The translations under genes were made by a program, and so were the position numbers. Source: Nymphaea colorata (lineage: Eukaryota; Streptophyta; Magnoliopsida; Nymphaeales; Nymphaeaceae). Taken from it: a stretch of 64,000 nucleotides of DNA. The notes under the pieces are model-generated. The model did not search any database, was not told the origin of the DNA, and worked only from the letters and a program-made list of their open reading frames with translations. Where the stretch lies: NCBI RefSeq assembly GCF_008831285.2, contig NC_045150.1, positions 6,894,001 through 6,958,000 on the forward strand, read 5' to 3'. Below, piece after piece: positions 48,041-61,321 of this stretch. How positions within the stretch are numbered: position 1 is the first letter of the stretch; the number at the start of each line of letters is the position of its first letter.

Positions 48041-51000
48041 AGGAGCGTCAGCGGGGAATGAAGTGTGCTTTTGTTCTTTCGGCACTGTAAATTTTCTCTC
48101 AACTTGAATAGGAGGAAGGAGGCCCATCCTCCAGCAGGAGCGTCTCCAAAAATGTTGCTGATATCTGTGAATAACTAAAATACCGTCAATATAAATAATT
48201 TATGCTCATGAGTTTGTATTCGTCTCTTTGCATAAAGGTATGACTTTAAGAGTTTTATGGCAAAAAAAAACTTTTTTTTTCATTAATATTTGCATTAAGG
48301 AGGTGGTTCTTTTTATTAACGCTCGAGTTAGACGAGAAACTTAGTGTGTTTACGGAGTGTTCTTTTCTAAGGACGAATAATGAGTTTACACTAAACTTAA
48401 AGATTTTTCTTTTTAAATTAACTATGGAGGGCGTTTGGTAACGAGAACAATGCGTTCCAAGAACGCAGCTCATAAACGTGTTCGTGTTGCCGAACGCTGG
48501 ACAAGAATCAAGCATTCAAGATAACCTTAAGAACAAAGTGTTCTCGCTCTCAAAGAACAGAAAAATGAAAAATAGGTTATTTTCAAAAACCACTCGACCC
48601 ATGAAGCGCCATTTCCATCTCGCGCATCGCTCGCTCTATTTCGCCGTCACGCACCTTTCGCCGCTTCTTCTTACGACGTACGTCGACGCAGTTCGGTAGT
48701 CTCTGTGTGTGTCTGTGTTGCTGTCGGACTCTCTCTCTTTTCCTTTTCTGCTGCGGGAGAAGGTCGACCTTCTATGGCATGAAGTCAGGGGCTGCCGTCG
48801 CTGCCCGTAATCTATCGCTTTCTCTCTCTCTCTCTCGCTGAGTGTGTGTTGCTGCTAAAGAACCCTTCTCCTGCAAGTTAGGGGTTGCAGCCCCTAATCT
48901 CTTTCCCTGTGTGTGTGTGTTCTTGCGTTTACTCTTTCTCTGCAATGCAAGTAACGTTGCATATCAATTGTTTGTGAAAATATCTCAAATTATATTGTTG
49001 TGTTTAAGCAGAGCTGGCTATCTTCTTCAGCAGCGTTGTTGATTGCTCGAGTTACCTTTACTCCAAGTCTCCAAGGCAGAACAAAGGCAGAACTGGTAAC
49101 TGGAACCTGGTCTCTTGCTTCAATTTTTTTTTGCCTTTTTTGTTATAAATGGTTAGGCCTTCATTGGTCATGCTGGGCAGGTGAAATGGCACTTGACTAT
49201 TACATTTTGAAGAGAATTCTGTGTGGAACTTTTAGAAGCTAATCCATCAGCAAATAATGAACAAGTATTTCCCAAATGATTAAAGCAGGACAAGCAATGG
49301 AAATTGCAACTGAGGTACAGAAAATGATGATTAAAACAGTCTCATATATGGGTGCCTTTTGAAGATAATGTGAGAAAAATCTTTAAGGTGCTATAAAACT
49401 TCTCCTTCTTGCCATCAATCAAGCAGATGCATGAACGAGTTTATTGCTCCAAAAGTGTTCTTTCTGGGGAAGAAAGGAAAAAGTCAGGGCTTCAAGAAAG
49501 GTGTTGTGAATCTGAGAACCTTCTAGACTTGCATTGTGACCTAGGATATCAAACGAGTGAGTACAATTCAAAGACGTAGATCTCATAGAAGTAGAGAAAA
49601 AGACCAACTTTTGTAAAATGAGAACTTCTGACATCCGTTCGCATCTCAGAAGTGAAATCTAATGCAGATTTGCAACCATCTGCTGGTGAAAAGTTGGTTA
49701 TAATTTTAAGTTTTGGAAAATTTAAGATCTGTTATTAACAAATTAGCAGAAAAAACGAAAGAATGATACCGCAAAAAACTAAATTTATTCCCTTCCTCTT
49801 CATAGGTAGCAGATGTCGGATCAAAGGTTGGATTACTATGAAATTACAAGTTTTTGTTACTTTTTTTGACTGAAAATATAGTCAAATATTTCACAACAGT
49901 TCTTTAAGTTTGAATTTTTAAGCAAGAAAAAAATTGAAAAACCATACACTTTAGATGTATGTAAATGAAAGTTTTTTTTTCCAAGAAAGGAAAGTATTTT
50001 GTGACGCTATTGTGATAAATATCACAATTTACATCATTTTGATAATATAAGTTTCCTAATAATGCCATTTGGAGCTATTTTGGCATTATAACCCTGATGT
50101 TTCCAAAATATCACCAGCATCAGTGACTGTTGATCTAAACTTTCAGACGTATCTTTTATATATCAAGAAATGTTGGCTTCTTGCGAATCATGCCATTTCT
50201 TTCTACCACATGCAATCCATCTCAAATGTAAATTGGATTGTCTGCTAAAACAACACATTCTGAGAATAAAATTGCTGGTATAGTCACAGAAAACGTATTT
50301 AAAAAAAAAAAAACAAAAAACGCAATAAATTAAATTGCTGTTTAAACTAAAAAGTGTTTTAAAAAAAAAACGTTAAAAAAAACGCATTTGAATATATTTT
50401 TTTCACCTTTTTCGTTTTTTTTCATTTTTTAATGCCAACTAGTTTTTTTTTTCATTTTTTGTTTTTTATTTGTTCCAAATTTACTTAGATATTTGTGTTA
50501 TTAGTTTGTTATTTATTTTATTTTCTCCTCATTTTTAATTTTTTATTTTTTTTAAAAAATTTATCATATTTTTTTCATTGTTTTCAAACTGACCGTAATA
50601 TACATTGACCGTAATATACTCGAGAAAAATCTTACCGTTAAAAAACTATTGACAAATCAAATCTTGTTTTAATATGTTATGTTTAGATTTAAGAACTTAA
50701 GAACATATAGATAATCTGATATAATGGTAAAAGAATCTATCCTAATAACACAAACAAATTTATTTTGATTTCAAGAAAAAATAAAACACAAGCCATTCAG
50801 CCGACTTTCAACAGAGTGTTGACTGTTGACCCATTCAGCCATATGGTGGCATGAAAAGAAAAAAACGGTAGCATACCGAGTCCCACATGATGCTAAAACA
50901 ACAAATAATTGACTGAAAACCAGTTAACAACCAAACAGACAGTCATTTGTCAATGTGTATTCGTGCTCACAGGCAACACACAATCAGTCCCACATGATTG

Positions 51001-51622
51001 TGCGGCCGTGCTCATGCTGGAACTGATAAAGAAGAGAAGAACTGAAGTGCAAACTTAGGGCTCGTCGGAGAAAAGAGAAAAATCTACTCAGCAGAGAGTA
51101 TACCACTTCGCCGGGAGTTGCCAGAGGTAGTTCGGTGCTCAGGTGGGTATTGGAGATCCACTGCCTTCTCCTCTAACCCTTCGATTTCTGTCGAGGGTTG
51201 GAGAATCACCGTGTTTATTGAAGGTGCATTAAAAAAAGCCAATTTGTGGATGGTCTTGGTCTCATTAAGTTGACTGAGTCCAAAAAAATTTATCAATTTG
51301 GCCTCGAGTACTACCCAAGCCATGCTTGAGGCCATACCTGGTACGACACTGGTACTGCGCCATTTTAGCAGTACCTGTGTGGCATAGATTCAACCTTTAT
51401 TATCTTTGAGCTACATTTAATTTTTCAAGTACACTCATAATTTTATGTCTGTTTCTAGTTCCGTCAATTTATGTTGAGGGAAGTTTTTGTTAAGCATTTT
51501 CTTCTATTGCATAATACCTGCATGTTTTTTTTCACTTGTTTAAGTCTTTCTCACTATTTTCAATGGGTTCTTACGTAGATACTATAGTGGAGGAGGAAGC
51601 AAAGGAGGTGTAGGAGGGGAAG
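48041..51622. other. Unassigned intergenic DNA
   Basis: 48.43-48.55 kb begins GGAGGGCGTTTGGTAACG, the style of end seen in several plant DNA elements. 48.7-48.95 kb has CT and GT tracts. 50.0 kb has a short perfect palindrome (ATTGTGATA-AA-TATCACAAT, 50009-50028). 50.28-50.6 kb is A/T homopolymer-rich with CCGTAATATAC repeated twice. No gene is supported before the MRL7 start. Confidence 0.35.
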
Positions 51623-54600
51623 ATGATTTTAAATCACCAAATGCTAAACATCACCCATTCGTTTGAGAAAAACAATGGTCTTCAAGTTCTCTCTAATTTT
51701 GTTCCATCAATTACTGTTTCGGGGACACTACGAAAGTCATTCTTTACGTGTCAAAATCCTGCACACCACTGCTTCATCTCTGTTTTTGCATCCCAGAACC
51801 GTACCTCTAAGCGTAACCGCAAACATCATGTCAGTCCTAAGAAGACTTCAAATGAGAAACTTGAAACACTGTCAAATCCCTCCCAGAATTTCTTAATGAC
51901 GACACCCCAGAAGACAAGGTATGAGCAACAAAGTGGAGTTCTTGGCAATGGGGATTTTATGCATGGTTCACTTGAGTGCAGATACATGGAAATGGGAAAG
52001 CCAACAAACAAGATACTGTCTGAACAGGAGACCTTGAAGTCGGTGGATAAAGAGGAAGAAGAACATGGAGAAGGACAAGCAGGAATAGGTGCCGAGGAGG
52101 GGGAGCAGGAGGAGGAGGTTGGCCATGTCCTTGATGCTGAAAACTCAGATTGGCCACTGGATGCTGATGTTGGGTGGGGAATTAGAGCTTCAGAGTTTTT
52201 TGATAAGTATCCAATTCGGAATGTGGTGGATGAGAATGGGGTAGAGGTGGACTGGGAAGGGGAGATGGAGGCACCGTGGGTGAAGGAGATCAATTGTTTG
52301 GAATGGGAGAGCTTTGCATTCCATCCAAGCCCCCTTGTGGTGCTAGTTTTTGAACGCTATAATAGGTTAGTCATCTCCATTTCTTTTTGTGTTCTTGTAT
52401 AATTTTGCTTGCTGCAGTTCAAAATGCTTTAAGTTATGTTCTTAATTTGTAGTCTACTGTTTCTTGTTTTCAATTTTCCAATGCATGGTAGAAATGCTGG
52501 TGTTTCATTCAATGTTGTAAAGTGTGTCATGTAAGCCATTTCGGTTGGGCCTATGGTTAGACATGTAGATATAACACAAAAAATCAGAAATTTGACTTTT
52601 TAAAGTTTGAATTATCTGGAAAATCAGCGAAAACCATTCTGCGGAAAGCATGTCAGATTCTCAGACATAAATACATCAATGAACATTCATGAGTTTACCG
52701 TGCATAGTCACATAACCTATCGAGAAAGGAGCTTAAAATTTTATGCATAAACTCATTCTGTACAATGCCGAATGAAATGATCATTCATCATTATTATCAT
52801 CTTCATCTTGGTCTTCTTTTTCAAACTCAATATCTTCCCCAACATATGTAGGCTCCTTATAATCTGTGAGAACCTTTCCTCAGAAAAATTGATCTTCCAA
52901 ACACAAATCTGGCCTCAAATCAACATTTTTGTCAGAATAGCAAGACCTTCCTCGCACACAGCTCCTGAAAGTTTGTAGGTGTTGGGTCTCTGGGTTTTTG
53001 TACCCAGAAAACAAAGGAATTGGGTTCCCCTGAAATTTTTGCTAGGTCCTTATTGTATGATATGTGCTATAATACAGTGTATGCTGTATCGTATGATGCG
53101 GGCCCTGCATGTACATTATGGGGGTGTTAGATTCCTGTCACTACTAGTTTCAGGAATGTAATGTAATATGCACTCTAAAAAGTAGGTTACATACCGTAAC
53201 GTACCGTTGTGTCTTACATTGTGCACTCATACATGCAGCACTGGTTTCACCAATTTTTTTGCACTTCTCCCTTTATTTGGTTTTGTATTATAGTGTTAAT
53301 CTACAACCGACTGTTGGTTTTTCTTTCTGTTGAAATTAAATTTACAAAATTGTGTAGTTAAGAAGGGAATTCTGAAACTTGTAAATTTAGTTGAAAAACA
53401 CCTCTTTTTCTTTAGGACAGAACACGAGGAAACAAATCCCATTTTAAGAATTTGACTGATTGGTCTCTTTCTTCTTCTTCCTTATATAACATGTGCTCAT
53501 TTTGTGTAGAATTGCTGATAATTGGAGAGCAATGAAGGAGCTGGAAGCTGCAGCTAGAATATACTGGAACTCAAAGGATCGGTTGCCACCCAGGGTACAT
53601 AATTGTTGCTATTTTATCATTAACTGCAATAGTTTTTTAAAAGATTATTCTGAAAGTGAAGAAAGCTGTTGTTTGCTTTTTCTTCAGTGATGCCTTTTTT
53701 AAAAGTGGTATATAGACAATTTTCTTATCCTTTAAGTTGTGTGTAAAAATATTTTCTAAGTTATATGTCTTGTTTAGAGTTTATGGTTGATATAAGTGAT
53801 GAAATTGCTTAGCAGATTGTGATCATTTGCTTAAGACTTGTAGCATTTAGGATGCTAAAATTGAAGATTTTTTGTATCAAGTGGTATCTTTGAACTCCTC
53901 TTTCTTATTGTTGCAGACTGTGAAGATTGATATCAATATTGAAAGAGATTTGGCATATGCACTTAAAGTTAGAGAATGTCCCCAGTTGCTATTTCTCCGT
54001 GGAAACAGAATTTTATATAGGGAGAAAGGTAGAGAACCTTTAGTTTTATGCAGTAATTTTTGGTAATTTGAGAGTATGAAGCTCAGACCTGGTTAAGTTT
54101 TTATCTGCTCTGTTTGTTCATTCTGCTTCCTTATCCTTGTTATACCAAACGAGGTATGTAAATTGTGCATACATAATTGCTTGCAACTTGGTGTCAGATA
54201 CAGAAAATGCCCCTTTATTGTGTCAATGTGCAATTTGTCAACCAGCTCTAGTCGGTTTTCAAACTTCACTGTTACTATTATAACACAATTATGTCCATCT
54301 GGTTTTCCATTACCTTGTCTTTCACTTTAATGATGTTACTACATCTCCAACTTAAATGTTCCATTAGTAACTGTGATATGGCATGTTTGTGGCAGCTGCA
54401 TATATTTCATTAACGTCTACCTTCAGCACTACATTTAGCTTCAGCATCTTGTTGTTCCTTGAAATGTTTCTAGGACCAACACACCAAAATTTTGTAGTTC
54501 TCCAAATGGCAATTATGTCCACCATGCGCGTCATCAATTTACACTTGCTTTGAGCAATTTATCTGTAAAATTTTGTTCAAATTTCCTTTACTGCAATAAA

Positions 54601-54846
54601 TTCATGAAGCATGAGTGCTGAATAATGAATATGTATAGGCTTGGATAGGCTATTTTTGGGAAGCAACTTGTTTCAAGGCCCTAGTTAGTTTCCGGATTAG
54701 ACTGTATTTCTAAAGGATATTTATTCATCTGGTTTTGCACAGACATTCGATCAGCAGATGAACTGGTTCAGATGATAGCATTCTTCTACTACAATGCACG
54801 GAAGCCATCCTGGGTAGATGCTAACGCAATTGCCCCTCCATACTAA
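51623..54846 (+). CDS. MRL7: Chloroplast thioredoxin-fold protein MRL7 (SVR4/ECB1 family)
   Basis: This is a four-exon gene: 51623-52365, 53510-53594, 53917-54028 and 54743-54846, encoding 347 residues. An in-frame TAG lies 12 bp before the ATG. Residues 1-60 or so are rich in Ser/Asn/basic residues with few acids, fitting a transit peptide. A very acidic stretch follows at about 142-172. The conserved core starts with [19 protein letters not shown] (176-194) and continues with [58 protein letters not shown] and a tail ending NAIAPPY. This matches Arabidopsis MRL7 (SVR4, ECB1) and MRL7-L. These are plastid nucleoid-associated proteins needed for transcription by the plastid-encoded RNA polymerase and for chloroplast development. 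I see no CxxC pair in the core, so redox activity should not be assumed. Confidence 0.92.
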
Positions 54847-57091
54847 ACTTACGATACTTTCGAGGTATTCTTTTTTGTTGTGCTTGCTGCTTGCAGGGTT
54901 GCTTACAGTAATTTTTTGTCTACTTGAGCAATCAAACACTATACTATTCATCCATACGTGATAGTTTCTGGAACAAAAGAGGTTCTTCTTAGGGTTCAAT
55001 TTATTGAGGATTTCCTTCATACTTGCTAATGTGCTTTATTAAAGATTATTTTCTAAATATTGACCTGGGGTTTTTTGGTATTTTCTGAAATCCTGTTTTC
55101 TTGGGAAATTCATGAAAATTTTAAGAAGAAAAAATATAAAAGGTAGCTGGAAGAAATAGGAAATTGAGTTTTCTCCCAATTTTTTTAAAAAATGTTGATT
55201 AAGATTCAAGATAGGCTTTAAAAGTTTAAAAGGAACATAAATGGAAGCATACATTTAAAATACATACAATTTATTTTTATTTTTCTGAAGGAAATATATA
55301 TATATATATATTTGGTGATGTCTTGAATATATGGTGATATTTCCAAAATATGGCACATATTTGTGACAAAATTTAAAATAAATTTTTTTATTTCGATTAT
55401 CTTCCTAGGAGAAGTTAAAAGCACCAAAGGACGTTGCACATTGCGGCAGATCTGGAGCAGGCCATCGCTGGCTTGAACCCGGTGGGCGCCCATCCATAAG
55501 TCTCGGGGCAGAAAGAGGTGCTTAGACAAGCAACAAAGTCTCTCCATCTAAGGTGGCATCGAATGAAAAAAATGTTCTCTTGGAAAGCATGTGAAACAGG
55601 CAATACGAAGTGGTCTTGGCCATGTCACGGTGAAGTTTGCTTTTAACCTCTTCCCTTTAGACAATTGCGATGTTTGAGGAAGTCGAGACTCCTCTCTTTA
55701 GTCTTTTCCCCTTGCCTTTAGGGTATTGGGCTGTTTCGGCATTTGGGCAGGTTTGCTTCTCTAGCAGCGAATCGAATGATATGGCTGCATGGTCTGGTCA
55801 AATCGTAATAGCCTTGTTCGTCGTGGGCAGTTCTCAGATGCTGTTCATCTTGCCAATCACGCTCTCATCTAGACTTTTATTTGGAATCCATGAAAGAGCT
55901 GCATGGTTTGGTCACAGTTTGATAGAATAATAGTTTATCAGCTATTAACCATCCACCCGACATTTGCCTGACGAGTTTTTTTGTGGTTGGAATCAAACGG
56001 GTGGGATTTTTTTATTGCAATATGCCGTGTAAGCTCACCATTTTGCTTGCTTGCTTGCTTGTTATCCTTAATCATCATCATTCATCAAGTGGGAGTTCAC
56101 TTTCTGTATGCAAACTCAATCAAATCCAATATTAGTTGGAAAATTTACAAAATATGATTTACACATACATGAATGTCACATTGATAACAAAAAATACCAC
56201 GTTTTATAAACACAAACTTATTTCCAATGGGCAGGGGTAAGGTGGTCCAGCTCTACTATGATGGGTCTTCTTCTCATTTCGGGCTAAAAAGGATCCAACG
56301 GTCAGTCTTTTGGATCCTAACTGTGCCCTTCTACCAACATGTACCAGAGAAGAACCCCATAATCTCTTACCCTGAATAAGCGGCTTCAAATCCGACTGAC
56401 CCGAAAGGGTCTCCATCCTTTTTCTTGTTATGTAGGAAATTAGGTTCAGAAAACAAAAAGAGAGCAGTCCATAGTTTCGGCTAAGAGAGCCTATAAGAAA
56501 AAAAGACGACATAGACGACATTGAATGTGACTTCAATAACCAGGGCATGTTGAACAATTTCGTACTCGAGGAGAAACATATGGTTTCACAACTACGCTTA
56601 TTTCCACGAAAACGGCAAGACTTGTGAACCCTCATTCTTCCACGAATAGGATAACCCATGATCACACTCTTCAATTAAATTACATTTTTGCATTTGAAAC
56701 CATAATAACAAGAAAGCGAGGAACCTGCGACCCAGACCCTCCCGCCTGCATTCGGGTCATTTTAGCCATTAATGGCTATTCTTATCTTCTACTAGATGGT
56801 ATGAGTTTGTTAGGACTCTCATACGCCACAGCAAGCACAAACATAGCACAAACATGGCCCTTAGTTTGCCTTAAAGCAAAGCGAAAGGTGTTTAGGTTTC
56901 AAAACTCAAGGCACGTACAGAACAGTAAACATATTTCCATCAAGGGTCGGCAGGAAGAAATACCTGGTAAATATTACATAAACTACAAACACAATAAAGA
57001 AACAATAAACACGTAGTTTCCAGGTGCATTTTCAATAACATAGTGACGCTCCTCCATCTCCCCATAAATGTAGTATAGTCCCAAATCTATA
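54847..57091. other. Unassigned intergenic DNA
   Basis: The first few hundred bases are probably the MRL7 3' untranslated region. 55.4-55.65 kb has an open-looking but interrupted segment (AADLEQAIAGLNPVGAHP) that I cannot assign. A minus-strand stretch of 156 codons at 56.20-56.67 kb has no recognised domain; its basic/Ser-rich translation could come from organelle-derived DNA, but this is only a guess. Confidence 0.35.
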
Positions 57092-57214
57092 CCGTTGAAA
57101 CAAAACATACCCCACAGTTTGGGATATCTAGGTGCTTTCATACATACAATACACACTTGACCGTTGAAACAAAACATACCCCACAGTTTGGGATATCTAG
57201 GTGCTTTCATACAT
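57092..57214. repeat. 54-bp direct duplication, 15-bp spacer
   Basis: CCGTTGAAACAAAACATACC... at 57092-57145 is repeated without a mismatch I can see at 57161-57214. It lies just beyond the NAGLU stop codon and is probably within the 3' untranslated region. Confidence 0.92.
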
Positions 57215-57301
57215 GAAATCGGTTGCAGCAAGAAGTCCAACGGTCTTGTCATAGTGTTCCTTTCCTTCCCAACCATGCCCTGGCATGCTGTTGGAAGCAC
57301 T

Positions 57302-58078
57302 TTAATAACTCGTGGCATCAATGTACTTTCTGAAGAGTGACCTGGAGATGCTGAAGGAATCTCCAGTAGCTTTAACAGAGTAAAGCTGTGAACCTGCCTG
57401 CCATTTGTTAGAATAAGCAATCCATTCTCCTCTCCATTGATCCAAAGGGAAGCTTCTGTTTTCTCTCAAGCTTTTCAGCAAGTAACCAAAATAGGTGCAT
57501 GCTCTTGGCAGATAATAATCCTCCAATAGACCACTCCAGTACTTGTTTGCTTGAGAGTTTCACCAAAGTCAGAAAAACAACGTGAAGGTGTCAACCAGGT
57601 ACGTTAAAGATCTCACCATTAATTTAACAAAATTTCAGAAGGAAAATCAAAAGTGCAAACACAAAGCTGCTGAAATACAAAGCTAACCATAGTCATGAAG
57701 CATGCTCTGCTTGGTCTTTGTGTTATCATACCACATCGTCACTTGAGTCCTTGCATTCCATTCGTACTGTCCAAAGTGACACAAGAACAAATAAAAATGT
57801 TGAAGTTGCATATTAGCTACATTCAAATAATGCTCATTACCTGCTGCTTTTCTTGAGGACTTGTACCAAGTCCTTTTGCACTTTCAAGCCATGTTCCAAG
57901 CAAAAAGTTATCATTCGAACCCAGAAGGATGTCGATATCCTTTATAAGATCAATGAATTTTTTACTTTGAACCGTTAGGTAATGAAGGTCATTCACTTGG
58001 AAAGCATGTATTGCCTCTCGGTAAACTTGGTTTGCAAATTTTGAGAGGACTTGCCGAGTAAGATCAACCAAATCATAC
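57302..58078 (-). CDS. NAGLU: Alpha-N-acetylglucosaminidase (NAGLU), last three exons
   Basis: Three exons read from the right: 58078-57841, 57766-57688 and 57549-57302, with GT-AG junctions and a continuous frame of about 188 residues to the stop. The sequence is the C-terminal helical domain of plant [74 protein letters not shown] and SNKWQAGS. The family (glycoside hydrolase 89) removes terminal N-acetylglucosamine in vacuole or lysosome-like compartments; the Arabidopsis member is CYL1. Full-length proteins are about 800 residues, so roughly the first three quarters are missing. The acceptor CAG|GTATGATTTG at 58079 shows that another exon should precede, but none is visible to the window end. 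Confidence 0.85.
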
Positions 58079-58108
58079 CTGACCAGAAAAACTAGTAAAA
58101 ATTACTTC

Positions 58109-58136
<28 letters not shown>
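58109..58136. repeat. (CA)n microsatellite
   Basis: Fourteen CA units lie about 30 bp inside the intron upstream of the first visible NAGLU exon. Confidence 0.95.
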
Positions 58137-58140
<4 letters not shown>

Positions 58141-58251
58141 TAACATTGCAAAGCCCCAAACGCTCAGCAGCAGAACAAAGTAAAAGATCTTTTTCTAAAA
58201 TGAATGTCTGAAATGTGAAAGAGTGCAAATAATCAATAGGAAAAAGATACA

Positions 58252-58257
<6 letters not shown>

Positions 58258-58285
<28 letters not shown>
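58258..58285. repeat. (CT)n microsatellite
   Basis: About fourteen CT units in the NAGLU intron or flank. Confidence 0.93.
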
Positions 58286-58288
<3 letters not shown>

Positions 58289-58651
58289 GCAATACATTCC
58301 GATGTACCTAAAAAGAGAACACTTCACACAAAAGCTCATAAAGAGCACAAGATATCCTCACACAAGCACACTAGTGCACCCAGTCACAAGAAGAAACAAC
58401 TAATAATGAATACCAATATTACTGAAGAAGCCAAAATGGCTGAAAAGAGCATACACAATGTGGGGGAGGAATTCTCAATTTATAGAGGAAATTAGAGGGC
58501 CAAGAACTAGCCGTTGGGATAGCTCCATCTGGTCAAAGGTCAACTTACACAATAATGCAGCCAATAGAAAATAAAAATAAGTATTACATAAGGAAAACGT
58601 AGATATATATACAAGTATAAAAAGTTAAAAACCAATATCCATAAGAAAGAA

Positions 58652-58713
<62 letters not shown>
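58652..58713. repeat. (TA)n microsatellite
   Basis: About 31 TA units. Confidence 0.95.
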
Positions 58714-58716
<3 letters not shown>

Positions 58717-59840
58717 GAACTCTCCTTGAAACCAGTGTCACAAATATCACATATTAATAGAAAAAGATGCAATAAATATGCCAAAAACCAGTCAGCTGTA
58801 TAAACTGGCAGTAAGACTCGTTTTCTTATTTTTTAGTAATTCTTATTTGTTTTAATTTTATATAATTTTCAGGAACTTTTACATTTTTTTTTTAATTTGC
58901 CACGGTTTTCCCGAGATATACAACTTTGCCATATTATACCTGAGAAATTCCTCGCCGTATAATACCCGTAAATGATATATGTGATAATGCTCAAAGCTTA
59001 AGGTGTTGTAACTGGAAGTTTATAAAATAAAAAATAAAATCTTAGAGCACAAAAAAACCATGGCAAAAAAATCAGCTAATTGAAATTCTAAGGAGACAAA
59101 CAGTCAAATCCATATTCTTCTTCAAATATTTTTCATAGGCATAGAGATAATCCATCTCAATATGTTGAGTCATCACATAAAAAGTGTAATTGCTTGCCAT
59201 GTAAATAGCACAAATAATAAAATATAGTACAGTACATGAGATAACATGTATCACTTGGGCCAATAGTTAGTTATTTAACGTACAAAATTATAAATTTATT
59301 TTTACTGTTTGAAACAAAAAAAATTAGAGAAAAACCAGGAAAAAAAAGTTTCATATTAAAAAAAAAAACGTTTCCTGTTTATCAATTCATAGTCACAAAC
59401 ATCGTTAATGGGTATTTTTTGGCAAAGCTGAAAAGCTCAGTAATTTTTTTATAAAAGAAAAATCTTAAAAATTAGGAAAAAGTAGAATAATTGAAAAAAC
59501 TAGCAAGAAACATAAAAAAAAACTTGATAAAATGATAAAAATGTTGTTCTAGTAATAGCAAAAATGAAGATAAATAATTTAACTTAAGTTTGAAACTTTA
59601 AAGCAAAGATAACATATAAATAATGAAATAAACACAACAAAACACAAAAAATTCATTTTGGAGTTTTTCTTAAAAAAAGTAAAAGGGTAAGTTTTTATTT
59701 TCATAGTTTTTAACATTTTTATTGGGTTTCTTTAGAGAAAGATGGGTTTTCTGTGACCAACAAACTCAGGCTATTTTTTTTTTTGTCCAAGTTTTTGCTG
59801 AACAAAGTGTTTTTTTCCTAAACATAATGTTTATAACTTT
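58714..59840. other. Unassigned AT-rich DNA
   Basis: Homopolymer-rich A/T sequence. CGAGATATACAACTTTGCC and GCCGTATAATACCCG here recall the CCGTAATATACTCGAG pieces at 50.6 kb, so both may be copies of one non-coding repeat. There is no NAGLU-like exon. Confidence 0.4.
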
Positions 59841-59849
59841 ATCTTGCTT

Positions 59850-61320
59850 TGATCCATTTTTATGATGAGTCCAAGAACCACGACAAAACTGCATCTAAAG
59901 AGGAATGGAAGCTTGTTATGACAGAGGAACTGAGTGCTTTAGAAAGAATGAAGACATGGGATTTGGTAAAACTTCCTCCAAGGAAGAATATTGTGGTTGT
60001 AAGTGGGTATTTAAGGTTAAGACAAAAGCAAATCAATCAATTGAACATTACAAGGGCAGGCTAGTTGCAAAAGGTTATAACCAGCAATTTGAAATATACT
60101 CACAGACATTTGCACCAATTGCTCATGTCTACTATCAGAATTCTACGTGCAGTGGCTTTTGCAAAGTATTGGAATCTATAGCAACTTGATGTAAATAATG
60201 CCTTTTGAATGAGGATCTAGAAGAAAAAGCTTATATTGAAGCTCCATCAAGGTGTTTTAGATTTATAAGGCAGGATCTATAAATTGAAGAGAGCTCCATA
60301 TCAGCCAAAACAGGACCAAAGAGCATGGTTTGAAAAGTTCAACACAATAGTTAAAGAATTTTTATTTAGTTAAAGTTTTCATGGTCCAACATTGTTTGTA
60401 TCCTCCACAAAGAAAGGAAAGCATCAACTACTTTTATATGTTGATGGTATGATCATTACTAGGAATAATCTTAAAGCTATGAAATAAAGAGAATTTGGTG
60501 CAAATGTTTGAAATAAAAGACTTAAAAAGAGGTTTGTTCTTATCTCAATGCTAGTATGTATCCGATCTTGTGGCTAAGGCTAGATTGTATGATGACAAGA
60601 AAAAGTAGGGACTCCTATGCAAGCAAATAAGAAATAAGGGCTCTTGAAGGAAAGAATTTAAAATCCATTGTTTTGGATGCAACTTATTGGGAGTTCGATT
60701 TATCTTACCATCTCTAGACCTGACATAACATATGCAGTTAATGTAGTAAGCCAATCTAAGTGCACCTAGATCAACACAAGACTTTTTGGGTATATAAGGC
60801 ACACAATGGATTATGGCACGTTCTTTTCTTCATCAAATTTTAAAGATCTCATAGCTTAGTGTTGTGTTGATTTTGGTTGATCAGTTGATGGTAGAATCTC
60901 TATAACAGGATTTTGTATTTTCCTTAGAAACTTTAGAAGAGCAAAAAGCAGCAAAGGGTAGCATTATCCACAGCTCAAATTGAGTATAGAGCTGTGATAC
61001 AAACCACCATTGAAGTAATTTGGACATGCTGGTTGCTACAAGAGATTGGAATTCCAACCAATAACAAAACCAGGTTGATTAGTGATAATATGAGTGCTTT
61101 TTAGATTGCTAAAAATCCAGAATTCCATGAAAAGATGAAGCATATGAGATTAAATATCATTTCACAAGGCATACAAAGAAGGGCTAATCTCTCTCCAACA
61201 TATACACTATGAAGATAAAGTTGAAAACATATTTAACCAGAGTTTATCACCAACCATATTCAGGTCCTTTTTTCCCAAACTTGGAATGGTATCTCTTGAT
61301 CGTACCGAGTTTGAAGGGGA
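59850..61320 (+). pseudogene. Decayed copia reverse transcriptase-RNase H
   Basis: Pieces of the copia RT appear in order: EEWKLVMTEELSAL...TWDLVKLPP, CKWVFKVKTKANQSIEHYKG, RLVAKGYNQQ, QTFAPIAHV, LLLYVDGMII. RNase H scraps follow (DGRISITGFCIF; IAKNPEFHEKMKHMR). Many stops and frameshifts are present. It ends at a polypurine run TTTGAAGGGGAG followed directly by the LTR below. Protease and integrase are absent upstream, so it is a 5'-truncated, dead copy. Confidence 0.85.
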
Positions 61321-61321
61321 G

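Noticed and set aside
51826..52293. 155-codon minus-strand frame over MRL7 exon 1
   Set aside because: It is the antisense shadow of the acidic coding stretch; the plus-strand frame matches MRL7.
55670..55930. 86-codon hydrophobic frame as a membrane protein
   Set aside because: Single short frame with no homology recognised, no splice context and no conserved neighbour; too weak to call.
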